From an uncultured Microbacterium sp. (GTDB lineage: Bacteria > Actinomycetota > Actinomycetes > Actinomycetales > Microbacteriaceae): a stretch of 64,000 bases of DNA. Positions 7,005 through 15,642 of the stretch are shown here, piece by piece. Position numbers and translations under genes: made by a program. Under the pieces are notes generated by a model. The model did not search any database. It was given only the letters and a program-made list of their open reading frames with translations, and was not told the origin of the DNA. Numbering within the stretch: the stretch's first letter is position 1; every line of letters begins with the position of its first letter. Where the stretch lies: positions 1 to 64,000 of the forward strand of contig NZ_CALTTX010000001.1 in assembly GCF_943912325.1 (NCBI RefSeq), read 5' to 3'.

Positions 7005-8757
7005 CGCGCACCCCCGAAGCATCCGTCGCCGCTGATTCGTTCGTGACGCCCGCGTCTTCGCCCGTGACGCCCGCGTCGAGTCCCGACGCGAAACCCACGG
7101 GCCCGATCGCGTTCGCGCGCGACCCCTCGCGGTCATCGAGCCGAATCGGCGAGTCATCGACCCGCTGCCCCGGCGTCCGCGGCAGCGTCAGCACAAAGTG
7201 CGCTCCCCCGCCCGGCTCGCTCCACACCTCGAGCGTGCCGCCGTGCAGGGCCGCGTCGCCCACCGCGATCGAGAGGCCGAGGCCCGAGCCCCCGATCGAG
7301 CGCTTGCGCGACGGATCGGCACGCCAGAACCGGTCGAAGACCCGCTCGAGCTGATCGGGATCGATCCCGATTCCGAAGTCGCGCACGCCGAGCGCGACGG
7401 CCTCTTGCGACGAGTCGACGCTCACGACGATCGGGCGCCCCTCACCGTGCTCGATCGCGTTGCCGACGAGGTTGCGGACGATCCGGCGAACGCGCCGCGC
7501 ATCCATGTCGACGGGCGTGTACCCGCCCGGGGCGACGAGGCGGATCTCGCTGCCGTGCTGTTCGGCGAGCTGGCGCATCTGACCCACGACATCGTCGGCG
7601 AGGCTCGCAAGCGCCGTCGGTTCGAGCTCGAGCTGCACCGATCCGGCGTCGTAGCGGCTGATCTCGAGCAGGTCACCGAGCAGCGCCTCGAAGCGCTGCA
7701 CCTGATCCCACAGCAGCTCGCTCGCGCGCGCCGTGATGGGGTCGAACTCGGCGCGATTGTCGTTGATGACATCCGCCGCGAGCCGGATCGTGGTCAGGGG
7801 CGTGCGCAGTTCGTGAGAGACATCCGAGACGAATCGCTGCTGCACGAGCGAGAGCTCGGCGAGCTCCGAGATCTGCGCCTCGATCGAGTCGGCCATCGCA
7901 TTGAACGAACGGCCGAGTGTGGCGAGTTCGTCGTCGCCTTTCACCGGAAGGCGCGTTGCGAAATCGCCCCGCGCGAACCGCGCCGACGTCGCCGCGGCCT
8001 CGGTGATCGGCGTGATGACGGTGCGCAACACGAACCACGTGATCGTCGCGATGAGCCCCAGCAGCACGAGACCCGCAAGCCACAAGATGCGCTGCACGAA
8101 CGTCAGCGTCTGCTGCGCGTCGGCGAGGTCGTACGCGAGGAAGAGCTCGTACGCGCCGGCTTGCGGCACGGTGAGCTGTTGCCCCACGAGGATTCCGGGG
8201 ACCTCTTCACCATCGGCATCCGTCAACGAAATCGACTGCCAATACTGCTCGCCGGTCGATCGCACCTTCTCGCGCAAATCGTCCGAAATCGCCACCTGGG
8301 CGAGCCCCGGCGACGTGAATCCCTGCGGCGCGATCGATGAGGGAGCCTGATCGACGCGCAAGATGGCGATGCGATCGGATGCCGCCTGTTGCGCAATCCC
8401 CGATTGCACCTGCACGAGCAGGTTCTGCAACCGCACGCGGTCGCTCTGCGTGTCGGCGCCGTCGAGCTCGACCTGCGCCGCGACGGCCGCGCGACCCGAC
8501 GCCGCGAGCACCTGATTGACGCGCGAGGCGAAGAGATTCGTCTGCACGGCCCACACGAGGATCGCGCCGGCGGCGGTCACCGCGACGAGCGAGAGCGCCA
8601 CCGTCAGCACGATCGTACGGAAGCGCAGCGAGGCCGACCAGGCGGCGCGCGTCGCCGGGGCCCATGTCGACGGGTGCCGCCACACGAACGCGACGCGGGG
8701 TCGCGCGCCCTGACGCCCCCGGGCATCGAGCGAGCGCAGCAGGCCCGTGTGAGGCAT
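6997..8757 (-). CDS. mtrB: Sensor histidine kinase MtrB
   Basis: A 586-residue membrane kinase of the MtrAB two-component system, which links cell-wall growth, division and osmotic stress. Transmembrane helices lie near residues 48-70 and 223-245 and enclose an extracytoplasmic sensor region. A HAMP domain follows (about 246-300), then the phosphoacceptor box SDVSHELRTP with His315, and a HATPase domain with the N box (RNLVGNAIEHGEG), G1 (VRDFGIGID), F and G2 (GGSGLGLSI) motifs. The C-terminus is a low-complexity tail. The ATG at 8757 lies 20 nt after the mtrA stop; the longer upstream frame runs into mtrA and is rejected. It overlaps lpqB downstream. Confidence 0.95.
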   Translation of the reverse strand: MPHTGLLRSLDARGRQGARPRVAFVWRHPSTWAPATRAAWSASLRFRTIVLTVALSLVAVTAAGAILVWAVQTNLFASRVNQVLAASGRAAVAAQVELDGADTQSDRVRLQNLLVQVQSGIAQQAASDRIAILRVDQAPSSIAPQGFTSPGLAQVAISDDLREKVRSTGEQYWQSISLTDADGEEVPGILVGQQLTVPQAGAYELFLAYDLADAQQTLTFVQRILWLAGLVLLGLIATITWFVLRTVITPITEAAATSARFARGDFATRLPVKGDDELATLGRSFNAMADSIEAQISELAELSLVQQRFVSDVSHELRTPLTTIRLAADVINDNRAEFDPITARASELLWDQVQRFEALLGDLLEISRYDAGSVQLELEPTALASLADDVVGQMRQLAEQHGSEIRLVAPGGYTPVDMDARRVRRIVRNLVGNAIEHGEGRPIVVSVDSSQEAVALGVRDFGIGIDPDQLERVFDRFWRADPSRKRSIGGSGLGLSIAVGDAALHGGTLEVWSEPGGGAHFVLTLPRTPGQRVDDSPIRLDDREGSRANAIGPVGFASGLDAGVTGEDAGVTNESAATDASGVRDA

Positions 8758-8777
8758 CCGTCGTTCCCGAGATCCGA

Positions 8778-9467
8778 TCAGGGAGCCGTCGTGACCGCGC
8801 CGGCGCGATAACCGACTCCGCGCACGGTCGTGACGATGCGCGGATTGTCGGGATCGAGCTCGACCTTCGAACGCAGCCGCTGCACGTGCACGTTGACGAG
8901 CCGCGTGTCGGCCTTGTAGTGGTAGCCCCACACCTCTTCGAGCAGCATTTCGCGCGAGAAAACCTGCTGGGGCTTCGCCGCGAGCGCAACGAGCAGCTCG
9001 AACTCGAGCGGGGTCAGCGCGATCAGTTCGCCCTCGCGACGCACCTCGTGGGCGGCGACGTCGATCTCGACATCACCGACGCGCAACGACGCTGAAGCGC
9101 CCTGCCCCGTCGGGCGCAGTCTCGTGCGGATGCGAGCGACGAGCTCTTTGGGATTGAACGGTTTGACGATGTAGTCGTCGGCTCCCGATTCGAGCCCGCG
9201 CACGACGTCTGCCGTGTCGGTGCGCGCCGTGAGCATGATGATCGGCACGCCGGATTCGCGGCGCAGGGTCTCGCAGACCTCGATGCCGTCGATGCCCGGA
9301 AGCATGAGGTCGAGCAGCACGAGGTCGGGCGTGCTCTCACGGAAGGTGTCGATCGCGATCTGCCCATCGGTGGCGAAGAGCGGGTCGAACCCCTCGGTGC
9401 GCAGCACGATGCCGATCATCTCGGCAAGCGCGGTGTCGTCATCGACAACGAGGATGCGTGAGGTCAT
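8778..9467 (-). CDS. mtrA: DNA-binding response regulator MtrA
   Basis: A 229-residue OmpR/PhoB-type regulator. The receiver domain (1-120) has the acidic pair Asp10/Asp11, phospho-acceptor Asp53 in LLDLMLPG, Thr80 and Lys102 in IVKPF. The winged-helix domain (about 130-227) has LTPLEFELLVALA, the SREMLLEEVWGY turn, and ends TTVRGVGYR. MtrA is an essential or near-essential regulator of wall and division genes in many actinobacteria. It heads the mtrA-mtrB-lpqB operon. The ATG at 9467 has no strong ribosome site. The gap 9468-9603 holds the divergent promoters, not clearly resolvable by eye. Confidence 0.97.
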   Translation of the reverse strand: MTSRILVVDDDTALAEMIGIVLRTEGFDPLFATDGQIAIDTFRESTPDLVLLDLMLPGIDGIEVCETLRRESGVPIIMLTARTDTADVVRGLESGADDYIVKPFNPKELVARIRTRLRPTGQGASASLRVGDVEIDVAAHEVRREGELIALTPLEFELLVALAAKPQQVFSREMLLEEVWGYHYKADTRLVNVHVQRLRSKVELDPDNPRIVTTVRGVGYRAGAVTTAP

Positions 9468-9603
9468 GGACGCGAGCAGTCTTTCTCGAGCACGGCGGAA
9501 CGGGCCGAACGCGCGCCCGCGGGGAATCTCTCCGATGAACAGTAGTCGAGCAAGCCGGGAAGGAGTCGAGCGGGAGCCGGTCGGGTATGCCAGAGTGGGA
9601 CGG

Positions 9604-10677
9604 GTGAGCAGCTATCCTGCGTGGACGCCGGCAGCGGCGCCGGGCCTGGTTCCCTTGCAGCCATTGACGTTCGGCACGATCCTCGGGCGCTCGTTTGCGG
9701 CGCTGCGGCGAAACCCCGCCGTGCTGCTCGGCTTCGCCGTCGTGACGCAGATCGTCACGTTCTTGCTCACGATCGGCGTTACGGGCGCCATTGCCTTCTG
9801 GTCGTTCTCGCGGCTCGACACGCTGCAGCCCGGTTCCGATGACTACATGACCCTCTTCTACGGCTCGTTCGCGATCACAGGGATCGCGGGCTTCGTGCTC
9901 GGCATCGCCGGGAGCGTGCTCGGCGTCATCGTGCAGGGCGTCGTGATCCTCGATGTCTCGCGCGCGATCCTCGCCGAGAAGCTGCGACTCGGCGCCCTCT
10001 GGCGCTTGCTCAAGCCCGCATTCTGGCGGCTGCTCGGCTACTCGTTCGCGATCGCGCTCGTTGCGCTCACTGTGGTCGCGGGTCTCGCCGTGGCACTGTT
10101 CGGACTCGGGCTCGTCGTGCTGCCGCTCGCGATCGTTCTCACGATCCTGCTCGTCCTCGCGGCGATTCCGCTCACGTGGTGGATCAGCACGAAGCTCGTG
10201 CTGACACCCTCGATCATCGTGCTCGAACGCGCCGGAATCGCGGCCGCGATAGCGCGCTCCTGGCGGCTGACGCGCGGCCGCTTCTGGCCGTACTTCGGCG
10301 TTGTCGTGCTGATCTCTGTGATCTTCGGTGTCCTCGCCCAGATCGTGAACATCCCCTTCTCGTTCCTCGGAAGCATCCTCGTCGGCATCATCTCGCCGAC
10401 GGGCGACAATCCCGCTTCGGGGATCATCACGCTCGTCGTGTCGCTCGTCATCACGTATGCGGTCGTGCTGCTTGTGCAAGCGATCAGCGTCGTCGTCAAC
10501 GCATCCGCCGCCGCCCTTATGTATGCCGATGCGCGCATGCGCCACGAGGCCCTCGACATCGATCTGTTGCGCTATGTCGACGCACGCGATGCGGGGCGCA
10601 CCGACCTCGCCGACCCGTGGCGGCTCGCGATCGGGCGCGACGGCGCCGCCGCATTCACGACCCCGGCGGCGCCGTGA
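9604..10677 (+). CDS. Polytopic membrane protein (glycerophosphodiester phosphodiesterase membrane-domain type)
   Basis: A 357-residue integral membrane protein. After the opening VSSYPAWTPAAAPGLVPLQPL comes LTFGTILGRSFAALRRNPAVLLGF, a motif of the membrane domain found at the N-terminus of some glycerophosphoryl diester phosphodiesterases. Six or so hydrophobic helices follow, with an ARSWRLTRGRFWPYFGV loop. The catalytic phosphodiesterase domain is missing, so only the membrane part is present. The GTG at 9604 follows GTGGGACGG. It starts an operon whose next four genes overlap or lie within 9 nt (DUF4129, DUF4350, MoxR, DUF58), a set widely conserved in actinobacteria. Its molecular role is unknown. 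Confidence 0.82.
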   Translation: MSSYPAWTPAAAPGLVPLQPLTFGTILGRSFAALRRNPAVLLGFAVVTQIVTFLLTIGVTGAIAFWSFSRLDTLQPGSDDYMTLFYGSFAITGIAGFVLGIAGSVLGVIVQGVVILDVSRAILAEKLRLGALWRLLKPAFWRLLGYSFAIALVALTVVAGLAVALFGLGLVVLPLAIVLTILLVLAAIPLTWWISTKLVLTPSIIVLERAGIAAAIARSWRLTRGRFWPYFGVVVLISVIFGVLAQIVNIPFSFLGSILVGIISPTGDNPASGIITLVVSLVITYAVVLLVQAISVVVNASAAALMYADARMRHEALDIDLLRYVDARDAGRTDLADPWRLAIGRDGAAAFTTPAAP

Positions 10678-11336
10678 TCGTGCGCTTCGACACGCCGCCG
10701 CTGATTCCGGGCGGTGACGAAGCGCGCGAGTGGGCCGAGCGCGAGCTGCAGCGCCCCGAGTACCAGGCGGCCGAACCGACGCCGATCGACCGCATCGCTC
10801 GCGCGGTATGGGACTGGATCACCAGGTTGTTCAACGGGCCCGCACCCGACGCTCTCGGTGGACTCTTCATTCCCGTGCTCGTCGCGATCATCATTGCGAT
10901 CGTCGTCATCGCGTTCATCGTGTGGGGACGGCCGAGCGCTGTGCGCCGCGCCGCCCCGGCGTTCGCTCCCCTCTTCGGCGACGACGACACGCGCTCGGCG
11001 GCGCAGTTGCGCGCGGCCGCGGCCGCCGCCGCGGCGGCCGGAGACTGGCATGAGGCGATCGTCGTCCGCCAACGCGCCGCCGCGCGCGGCCTGCAAGAGC
11101 GAGGAATCGTCGATCCCCCACCGGGCGCAACCGTGCACGCCTTCGCACGCGCAACGCGGGCGCCGTTTCCGGGCCTCGCCGAGCTCACGACCAACGCGGC
11201 CGACACATTCGACGACGTGCGGTATCTGCGCCGCCCGGCGACCGCCGAGGGCTACGCGATCGTTGCCGCCGCCGACGACGCGCTCGTCGCGGCGAAGCCC
11301 GAACGCGATGCCCTCATCGGAGCGAGCGCAGCATGA
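10674..11336 (+). CDS. DUF4129 domain-containing membrane protein
   Basis: A 220-residue protein with one central transmembrane helix (FIPVLVAIIIAIVVIAFIVWG, about 64-84). The N-terminal segment has the family pattern DTPPLIPGGDEAREWAERELQRPEY. The C-terminal DUF4129 part contains DWHEAIVVRQRAAARGLQERG, PGATVHAFA and FDDVRYLRRPATAEGY. Related domains sit next to transglutaminase-like, DUF58 and MoxR genes. The GTG start overlaps the preceding stop (GTGA) and its own stop overlaps the next ATG, indicating translational coupling. Function is unknown; a scaffold role in the MoxR/DUF58 assembly is plausible by context. Confidence 0.85.
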   Translation: MIVRFDTPPLIPGGDEAREWAERELQRPEYQAAEPTPIDRIARAVWDWITRLFNGPAPDALGGLFIPVLVAIIIAIVVIAFIVWGRPSAVRRAAPAFAPLFGDDDTRSAAQLRAAAAAAAAAGDWHEAIVVRQRAAARGLQERGIVDPPPGATVHAFARATRAPFPGLAELTTNAADTFDDVRYLRRPATAEGYAIVAAADDALVAAKPERDALIGASAA

Positions 11337-12721
11337 ACGTCGCAACCGAGCGGGCGTCGGGCGCGGTCGAATCTGCAGCCGACATCACGACTCCGGTCGT
11401 CGCGCCGCGGCGCCGACGCACGGCGATCGTCGTGTGGATCGTGATCATCGCCGCGCTCGTCGTCGTCGGATTCGCGGGCGGGTCTCTCGCGAACAGCTCT
11501 CAATGGGAACCTCGCGGCCGACTCGACCCCGAATCCGCGGGTCCGGACGGCACCCGCGCACTGGCCCGCATCCTCGCCGACCACGGTGTCGACGTGCGCA
11601 TCACGACCTCACGCGACGAGGCCGCGCGCCTTCTCGGCGGCGGCGGCGCGACCCTCGCGACGACCGATTCGCCGTACCTGAGCGACGAGGCGATGGCCGC
11701 TCTCCTCGACGCCGCGACCCGCCATGGCGACGACGTCGTGCTGCTCTCGCCCTCGGCGCGCTCGCTCGAGACGCTCTTCCCCGGCGCACGCTCGGCGGGT
11801 GTTGCTCCCGCGAGCGCCCTCGACCCGGCATGCACCCTTCCGGTCGCCGAGAGCGCGGGAGCGGTGACACTGCGCACGCTGTTCGACCCCGAGGCATCCG
11901 GCGCCACCGTCTGTTATCCGCGCGGCGAGCGCGCGGGTCTGCTCACGAAAGAGATCAACGACTCCCGGGCTTCCGTGATCGACGCTCGCGGAGTGCTCTC
12001 GAACGACGCGCTCGCGACGACCGGAAACGCGGCCCTCGGAATCGGTCTGCTCGGCGCCCGCGAAACGCTCGTCTGGTACGTGCCCTCGGCCGCCGACTCC
12101 GACCTCGCCGGCGCCGATCGGCCCTCGATCCCCGACCTGACGCCCGCGTGGGTCTCGCCCCTGCTCGTGCTGTGCCTCTTCGCGGGTGTCGTCGCGATGC
12201 TCTGGCGCGCGCGCCGCTTCGGTCCTCTCGTGAGCGAACGGATGCCGGTGAGCGTGCGCGCCTCCGAGACGATGCATGGCCGCGCCCGCCTCTACGCCGA
12301 CGGCGACGACGCGACGCATGCCGCCGAGCTCTTGCGCGAGGGCTCCCGCGAGCGCATCGCGCGCTCGCTCGGCCTGCAGCGCGCGGGCGCGCGCACGGGA
12401 TCCGCAACCTCCGCGGCGCACGCGACGACCGTCGCGGACGCCGCTGCCGCCCTGCTCGGGGTCGCCCCCGCCGGGGTGCGGGCGCTCCTCATCGGGCCGG
12501 GCCCGTATGATCGCGCGGGCCTCATGCTGCTGAGCGATGGGTTGCGCGACCTCGAGATCGGCGTTGCGCGCGCCCGCTCGGCATCCACGAGTCCCGCTCC
12601 TTCATCGGCCGCACCCGCTGCGCCCACGGACACCCCGCGCACCCCGCGCACCCCGCCGAAGAAGGCTACGCCCACGAACTCGACGTCGACCACCGACCCT
12701 GGAGAACGCCATGACGGATGA
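11333..12721 (+). CDS. DUF4350 domain-containing membrane protein
   Basis: A 462-residue protein with a transmembrane helix at about 30-52, an extracytoplasmic DUF4350 domain (SAGPDGTRALARILADHGVDV, then SPYLSDEAMAALLDAATRHG), and a second helix near 273-292 (WVSPLLVLCLFAGVVAMLW). The cytosolic tail begins RARRFGPLVSERMPVSVRAS. The last about 60 residues are Pro/Thr/Ser/Ala-rich, which is unusually long low complexity. The domain resembles a glutamine-amidotransferase/ThuA-like fold in other DUF4350 proteins, without a recognised active site. ATGA overlap with the gene before and an 11-nt overlap with moxR after it. Confidence 0.85.
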   Translation: MNVATERASGAVESAADITTPVVAPRRRRTAIVVWIVIIAALVVVGFAGGSLANSSQWEPRGRLDPESAGPDGTRALARILADHGVDVRITTSRDEAARLLGGGGATLATTDSPYLSDEAMAALLDAATRHGDDVVLLSPSARSLETLFPGARSAGVAPASALDPACTLPVAESAGAVTLRTLFDPEASGATVCYPRGERAGLLTKEINDSRASVIDARGVLSNDALATTGNAALGIGLLGARETLVWYVPSAADSDLAGADRPSIPDLTPAWVSPLLVLCLFAGVVAMLWRARRFGPLVSERMPVSVRASETMHGRARLYADGDDATHAAELLREGSRERIARSLGLQRAGARTGSATSAAHATTVADAAAALLGVAPAGVRALLIGPGPYDRAGLMLLSDGLRDLEIGVARARSASTSPAPSSAAPAAPTDTPRTPRTPPKKATPTNSTSTTDPGERHDG

Positions 12722-13742
12722 CCCCACCGGAACCCCGAACACGACCCCGACCGCCGCATCCGGCGCGACGAGCGCGACGAGCGCGACGAGCGACGCCGAG
12801 CTGCGCGCCGCGATCACCCGCGTGCGCACCGAGGTCGGCAAGGCCGTCGTCGGTCAGGACGGCGCGATCACGGGACTGTTGATCGCACTGCTCGCGCGCG
12901 GTCACGTGCTGCTCGAGGGTGTGCCGGGGGTCGCCAAGACGCTGCTCGTGCGCTCGTTCAGCCGGGCGCTCGGGCTCGACACGCGGCGCATCCAGTTCAC
13001 GCCCGACCTCATGCCGGGCGACGTGACGGGCTCGCTCATCTACGACGCCTCGACGGGCGGATTCGACTTCCGCGAGGGGCCCGTCTTCACGCACGTGCTG
13101 CTCGCCGACGAGATCAACCGCACGCCCCCCAAGACTCAGTCGGCGCTGCTCGAGGCGATGGAAGAGCGTCAGGTCTCGGCCGATGGCGTCACGCGCGCGC
13201 TCCCCGATCCGTTCCTCGTCGCCGCGACCCAGAACCCGATCGAGCACGAGGGAACATATCAGTTGCCCGAAGCGCAGCTCGACCGCTTCTTGCTCAAGCT
13301 CGAGATCGGCATTCCCGAGCGCGACGCCGAGGTCGCCGTGCTGCGGCGCCACGCCGACGGCTTCACGCCGCGCGATCTCGCGGGCGCGGGAGTCGCACCG
13401 ACGATCGGCATCGACGAGATCCACGCCGCGCAGCAGGCCGCGGCGCGCGTCGCCGTGACCGACGACGTGCTCGCGTACGTCGTCGACCTCGCGCGCGCGA
13501 CGCGCCAGAGCCCGTCGGTCAAGCTCGGCGTCAGCCCGCGCGCTTCGGCTGCGCTGCTCGCAACGGCGAAGGCGTGGGCGTGGCTCGGCGGCTACCCCGC
13601 GATCACGCCCGATCACGTGCAGACGATGATCGTGCCGACGTGGCAGCACCGCATTCAGCTGCGCCCCGAGGCCGAGATCGAGGGCGTGAGCGCCGAGGCC
13701 GTTCTGACCTCGGTCGTGCAGCAGACCCGCGTGCCGCTGTAA
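12711..13742 (+). CDS. MoxR family AAA+ ATPase
   Basis: A 343-residue AAA+ chaperone-like ATPase. Low-complexity Thr/Ser/Ala residues fill positions 1-28. Walker A is GVPGVAKT at 70-77, Walker B LLADE at 130-134 followed by INRTPPKTQSALLEAMEE, sensor 1 is ATQNPIEHEGTYQLPEAQLDRF, and the lid carries the sensor-2 region SPRASAALLATAKAWA. MoxR proteins act with von Willebrand/DUF58 partners to mature or activate client proteins; the DUF58 gene lies 8 nt downstream. GGAGAA precedes the ATG at 12711; longer upstream frames would overlap DUF4350 and are rejected. Confidence 0.95.
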   Translation: MTDDPTGTPNTTPTAASGATSATSATSDAELRAAITRVRTEVGKAVVGQDGAITGLLIALLARGHVLLEGVPGVAKTLLVRSFSRALGLDTRRIQFTPDLMPGDVTGSLIYDASTGGFDFREGPVFTHVLLADEINRTPPKTQSALLEAMEERQVSADGVTRALPDPFLVAATQNPIEHEGTYQLPEAQLDRFLLKLEIGIPERDAEVAVLRRHADGFTPRDLAGAGVAPTIGIDEIHAAQQAAARVAVTDDVLAYVVDLARATRQSPSVKLGVSPRASAALLATAKAWAWLGGYPAITPDHVQTMIVPTWQHRIQLRPEAEIEGVSAEAVLTSVVQQTRVPL

Positions 13743-13750
13743 GGGCGACG

Positions 13751-15094
13751 ATGTATCTGACGGGACGAGCGGCGCTTCTCGCGGGCCTCGGCGGGGTCGT
13801 GGTGATCGCCGCCGTGTGGCTCGCGGGCGGTGTCGTCGACGGCACGGTTCCGGGTGTGACCGAGCTCGCGTGGGCGACCGCGGGAGTCTGGATCCTGATC
13901 TGGGCCGCGCTCGTCGCGGTCGATGTCGTGCTCGCCGCTTCGCCCGCGTCGGTGCTCGTAACGCGAGAGCTCCCCCGACGCGCGCGCCTCGGCGAGATCG
14001 TCCGCACCGAAGTTCGGGTCGCGAACCTCGGCTCGCGGCGCTTGCGCGGGCAGCTCCGCGACGGCTGGGAGCCGACGGCGGGTGCCGGGCCCGCGCGCGG
14101 CGCGCTCGACGTGCCGCCGGGCGAACGCCGCGCGGTCGTCATCGGTATCGTGCCGCGGCGCCGCGGTGAGCGCCGCACGGCGTTCGTCGCGCTGCGCTCG
14201 CGCGGGCCGCTCGGCCTCGCGGGGCGCCAGGCCGTGCTCGCGGCCCCCGGCGCGATCCGTGTGCTGCCGCCGTTCCGTTCACTCCGCCACTTGCCCTCGC
14301 GCATCGCGCGGCTGCGCGAGCTCGACGGCTCGACATCGGTCATGGTGCGCGGGCAGGGCACCGAGTTCGATTCGCTCCGCGAATACGTGCGAGGCGATGA
14401 CGTGCGCTCGATCGACTGGCGCGCGACGGCGCGTTCGCAGAAGACGATGCTCCGCACGTGGCGACCCGAGCGCGACCGGCACGTCGTGATCGTGATCGAT
14501 TCGGGGCGCACGTCCGCGACGCGCGTCGGCGACGAGACGCGATTGGATGCCGCGATGGAGGCGGCCCTGCTGCTCGCGGCCCTCGCCGATCAGGCCGGCG
14601 ACAACGTCCACCTGCTCGCCTACGACCGCGTCACGCGCACCCGCGTCACGGGGGTTCGGGGTTCTGCTCTGCTCCCCGCGCTCACCGATGCGCTCGCGGG
14701 CGTCGACGCGCAGCTGATCGACACGGGCTGGGAAGCGGCTCTCGCCGAGGCATCCCGATTCACCAAGAATCCCTCGCTCGTCGTCGTCATCACGGCCGCC
14801 GACTCCCCCGCCGCGGCGCGTGGGCTCTTGCTCGCACTGCCGCCGCTCGCGTTGCGCACGCGCGTCGTCGTCGCCTCGGTGCGCGATCTCGCGCTCGATC
14901 AGGCGGCGACCTCTCGCACGACGAGCGAAGACGTGTGGCTTGCGGCGTCGGCCGAGCGCTCGATCATCGATGCCGAACGCGTCGCGCAGGCCGTCGTGCA
15001 GCTCGGCGCCGACGCGATCGCCGCCGGTCCCGAAGACCTGCCCCCGCGCGTCGCCGACCGCTACCTCGAACTCAAGCGCGCCGGGCGGCTCTAG
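13751..15094 (+). CDS. DUF58 domain-containing protein
   Basis: A 447-residue protein with two N-terminal transmembrane helices (about 7-27 and 38-60), a beta-rich segment, then the DUF58 box FDSLREYVRGDDVRSIDWRAT and a von Willebrand-A-like core (HVVIVIDSGRTSATRVGDETRLD, SLVVVITAADS). In this family the domain pairs with MoxR ATPases, encoded immediately upstream. In other actinobacteria the SpoIIM-like and RDD genes come next; here furA, katA and an aquaporin gene come between. The stop at 15094 closes the operon begun at 9604. Confidence 0.93.
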   Translation: MYLTGRAALLAGLGGVVVIAAVWLAGGVVDGTVPGVTELAWATAGVWILIWAALVAVDVVLAASPASVLVTRELPRRARLGEIVRTEVRVANLGSRRLRGQLRDGWEPTAGAGPARGALDVPPGERRAVVIGIVPRRRGERRTAFVALRSRGPLGLAGRQAVLAAPGAIRVLPPFRSLRHLPSRIARLRELDGSTSVMVRGQGTEFDSLREYVRGDDVRSIDWRATARSQKTMLRTWRPERDRHVVIVIDSGRTSATRVGDETRLDAAMEAALLLAALADQAGDNVHLLAYDRVTRTRVTGVRGSALLPALTDALAGVDAQLIDTGWEAALAEASRFTKNPSLVVVITAADSPAAARGLLLALPPLALRTRVVVASVRDLALDQAATSRTTSEDVWLAASAERSIIDAERVAQAVVQLGADAIAAGPEDLPPRVADRYLELKRAGRL

Positions 15095-15105
15095 CGAGAC
15101 TCGTG

Positions 15106-15152
15106 TCATTCACCGCGCGTTAATACGAATCATTCAGAAAAACTCGTAGAGT
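15106..15152 (+). promoter_or_regulatory. furA promoter with possible Fur operator
   Basis: This is an AT-rich patch in GC-rich surroundings. TCATTCA is repeated at 15106-15112 and 15130-15136, and GAATCATTC (15127-15135) is a 9-bp palindrome reminiscent of Fur-family boxes. The -10 box TAGAGT (15147-15152) ends 7 nt before the GTG at 15160, giving a leaderless furA. Autoregulation by FurA is inferred. Confidence 0.55.
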
Positions 15153-15159
15153 GGATGCC

Positions 15160-15642
15160 GTGACCCCGGCCCCTCCGATCGACACGGCTCCCCCGAGCGA
15201 CGCGTCGATCGCGCCCGGGTATCCCGATCGGCTTCGCGCCGCGGGACTGCGTGTCACGGCGCAGCGCGTCGCCGTGCTCGACGCCCTTGCTCTCAGTCCC
15301 CATGCGACGGCCGAGCGCGTGTACGACGCGATTCGCGCGCGCGTGCCGGGCATCGCACTCCAGACCGTGCACCAGGTCGTCACCGACCTGACGCGCGCGG
15401 GTCTCGTGCAACGCGTGAGCCTCGCCGGCGCGTCGAGCGCGCGCTACGAACTGCTCGAGCACGCCGACAACCACCACCACATCCAGTGCATCGCGTGCGG
15501 CCGCGTCGAAGACGTGCCCTGCACGCTCGGGCACGCGCCGTGCCTCACGCCTGCCGCGACGCACGGGATGCGCGTCGTCGAGGCATCCATCACTTTCCGT
15601 GCCATCTGTTCCGACTGCGAAGAAGGGCAAAACCATGGCTGA
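15160..15642 (+). CDS. furA: Fur family regulator, FurA/CatR type
   Basis: A 160-residue Fur-family repressor. The winged-helix domain contains YPDRLRAAGLRVTAQRVAVLDAL and LQTVHQVVTDLTRAGLV. The metal-binding C-terminus has HHHIQC, CIAC and CSDC cysteine pairs and the VEDVPCTLGHAPCL segment that marks the actinobacterial FurA/CatR subgroup, which controls an adjacent catalase in response to iron or peroxide. The next gene is katA, overlapping by 8 nt, so both are likely co-transcribed. I chose GTG at 15160 because an earlier GTG at 15151 lies inside the -10 box. Confidence 0.92.
   Translation: MTPAPPIDTAPPSDASIAPGYPDRLRAAGLRVTAQRVAVLDALALSPHATAERVYDAIRARVPGIALQTVHQVVTDLTRAGLVQRVSLAGASSARYELLEHADNHHHIQCIACGRVEDVPCTLGHAPCLTPAATHGMRVVEASITFRAICSDCEEGQNHG

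Noticed and set aside
5262..7046. 594-codon open frame on the plus strand opposite lpqB
   Set aside because: It is Arg-rich shadow translation of a high-GC gene with strong lpqB evidence on the other strand; no domain or ribosome site.
15151..15153. Earlier GTG start for furA
   Set aside because: It lies within the TAGAGT -10 box, so it would not be on the transcript; the GTG at 15160 fits.
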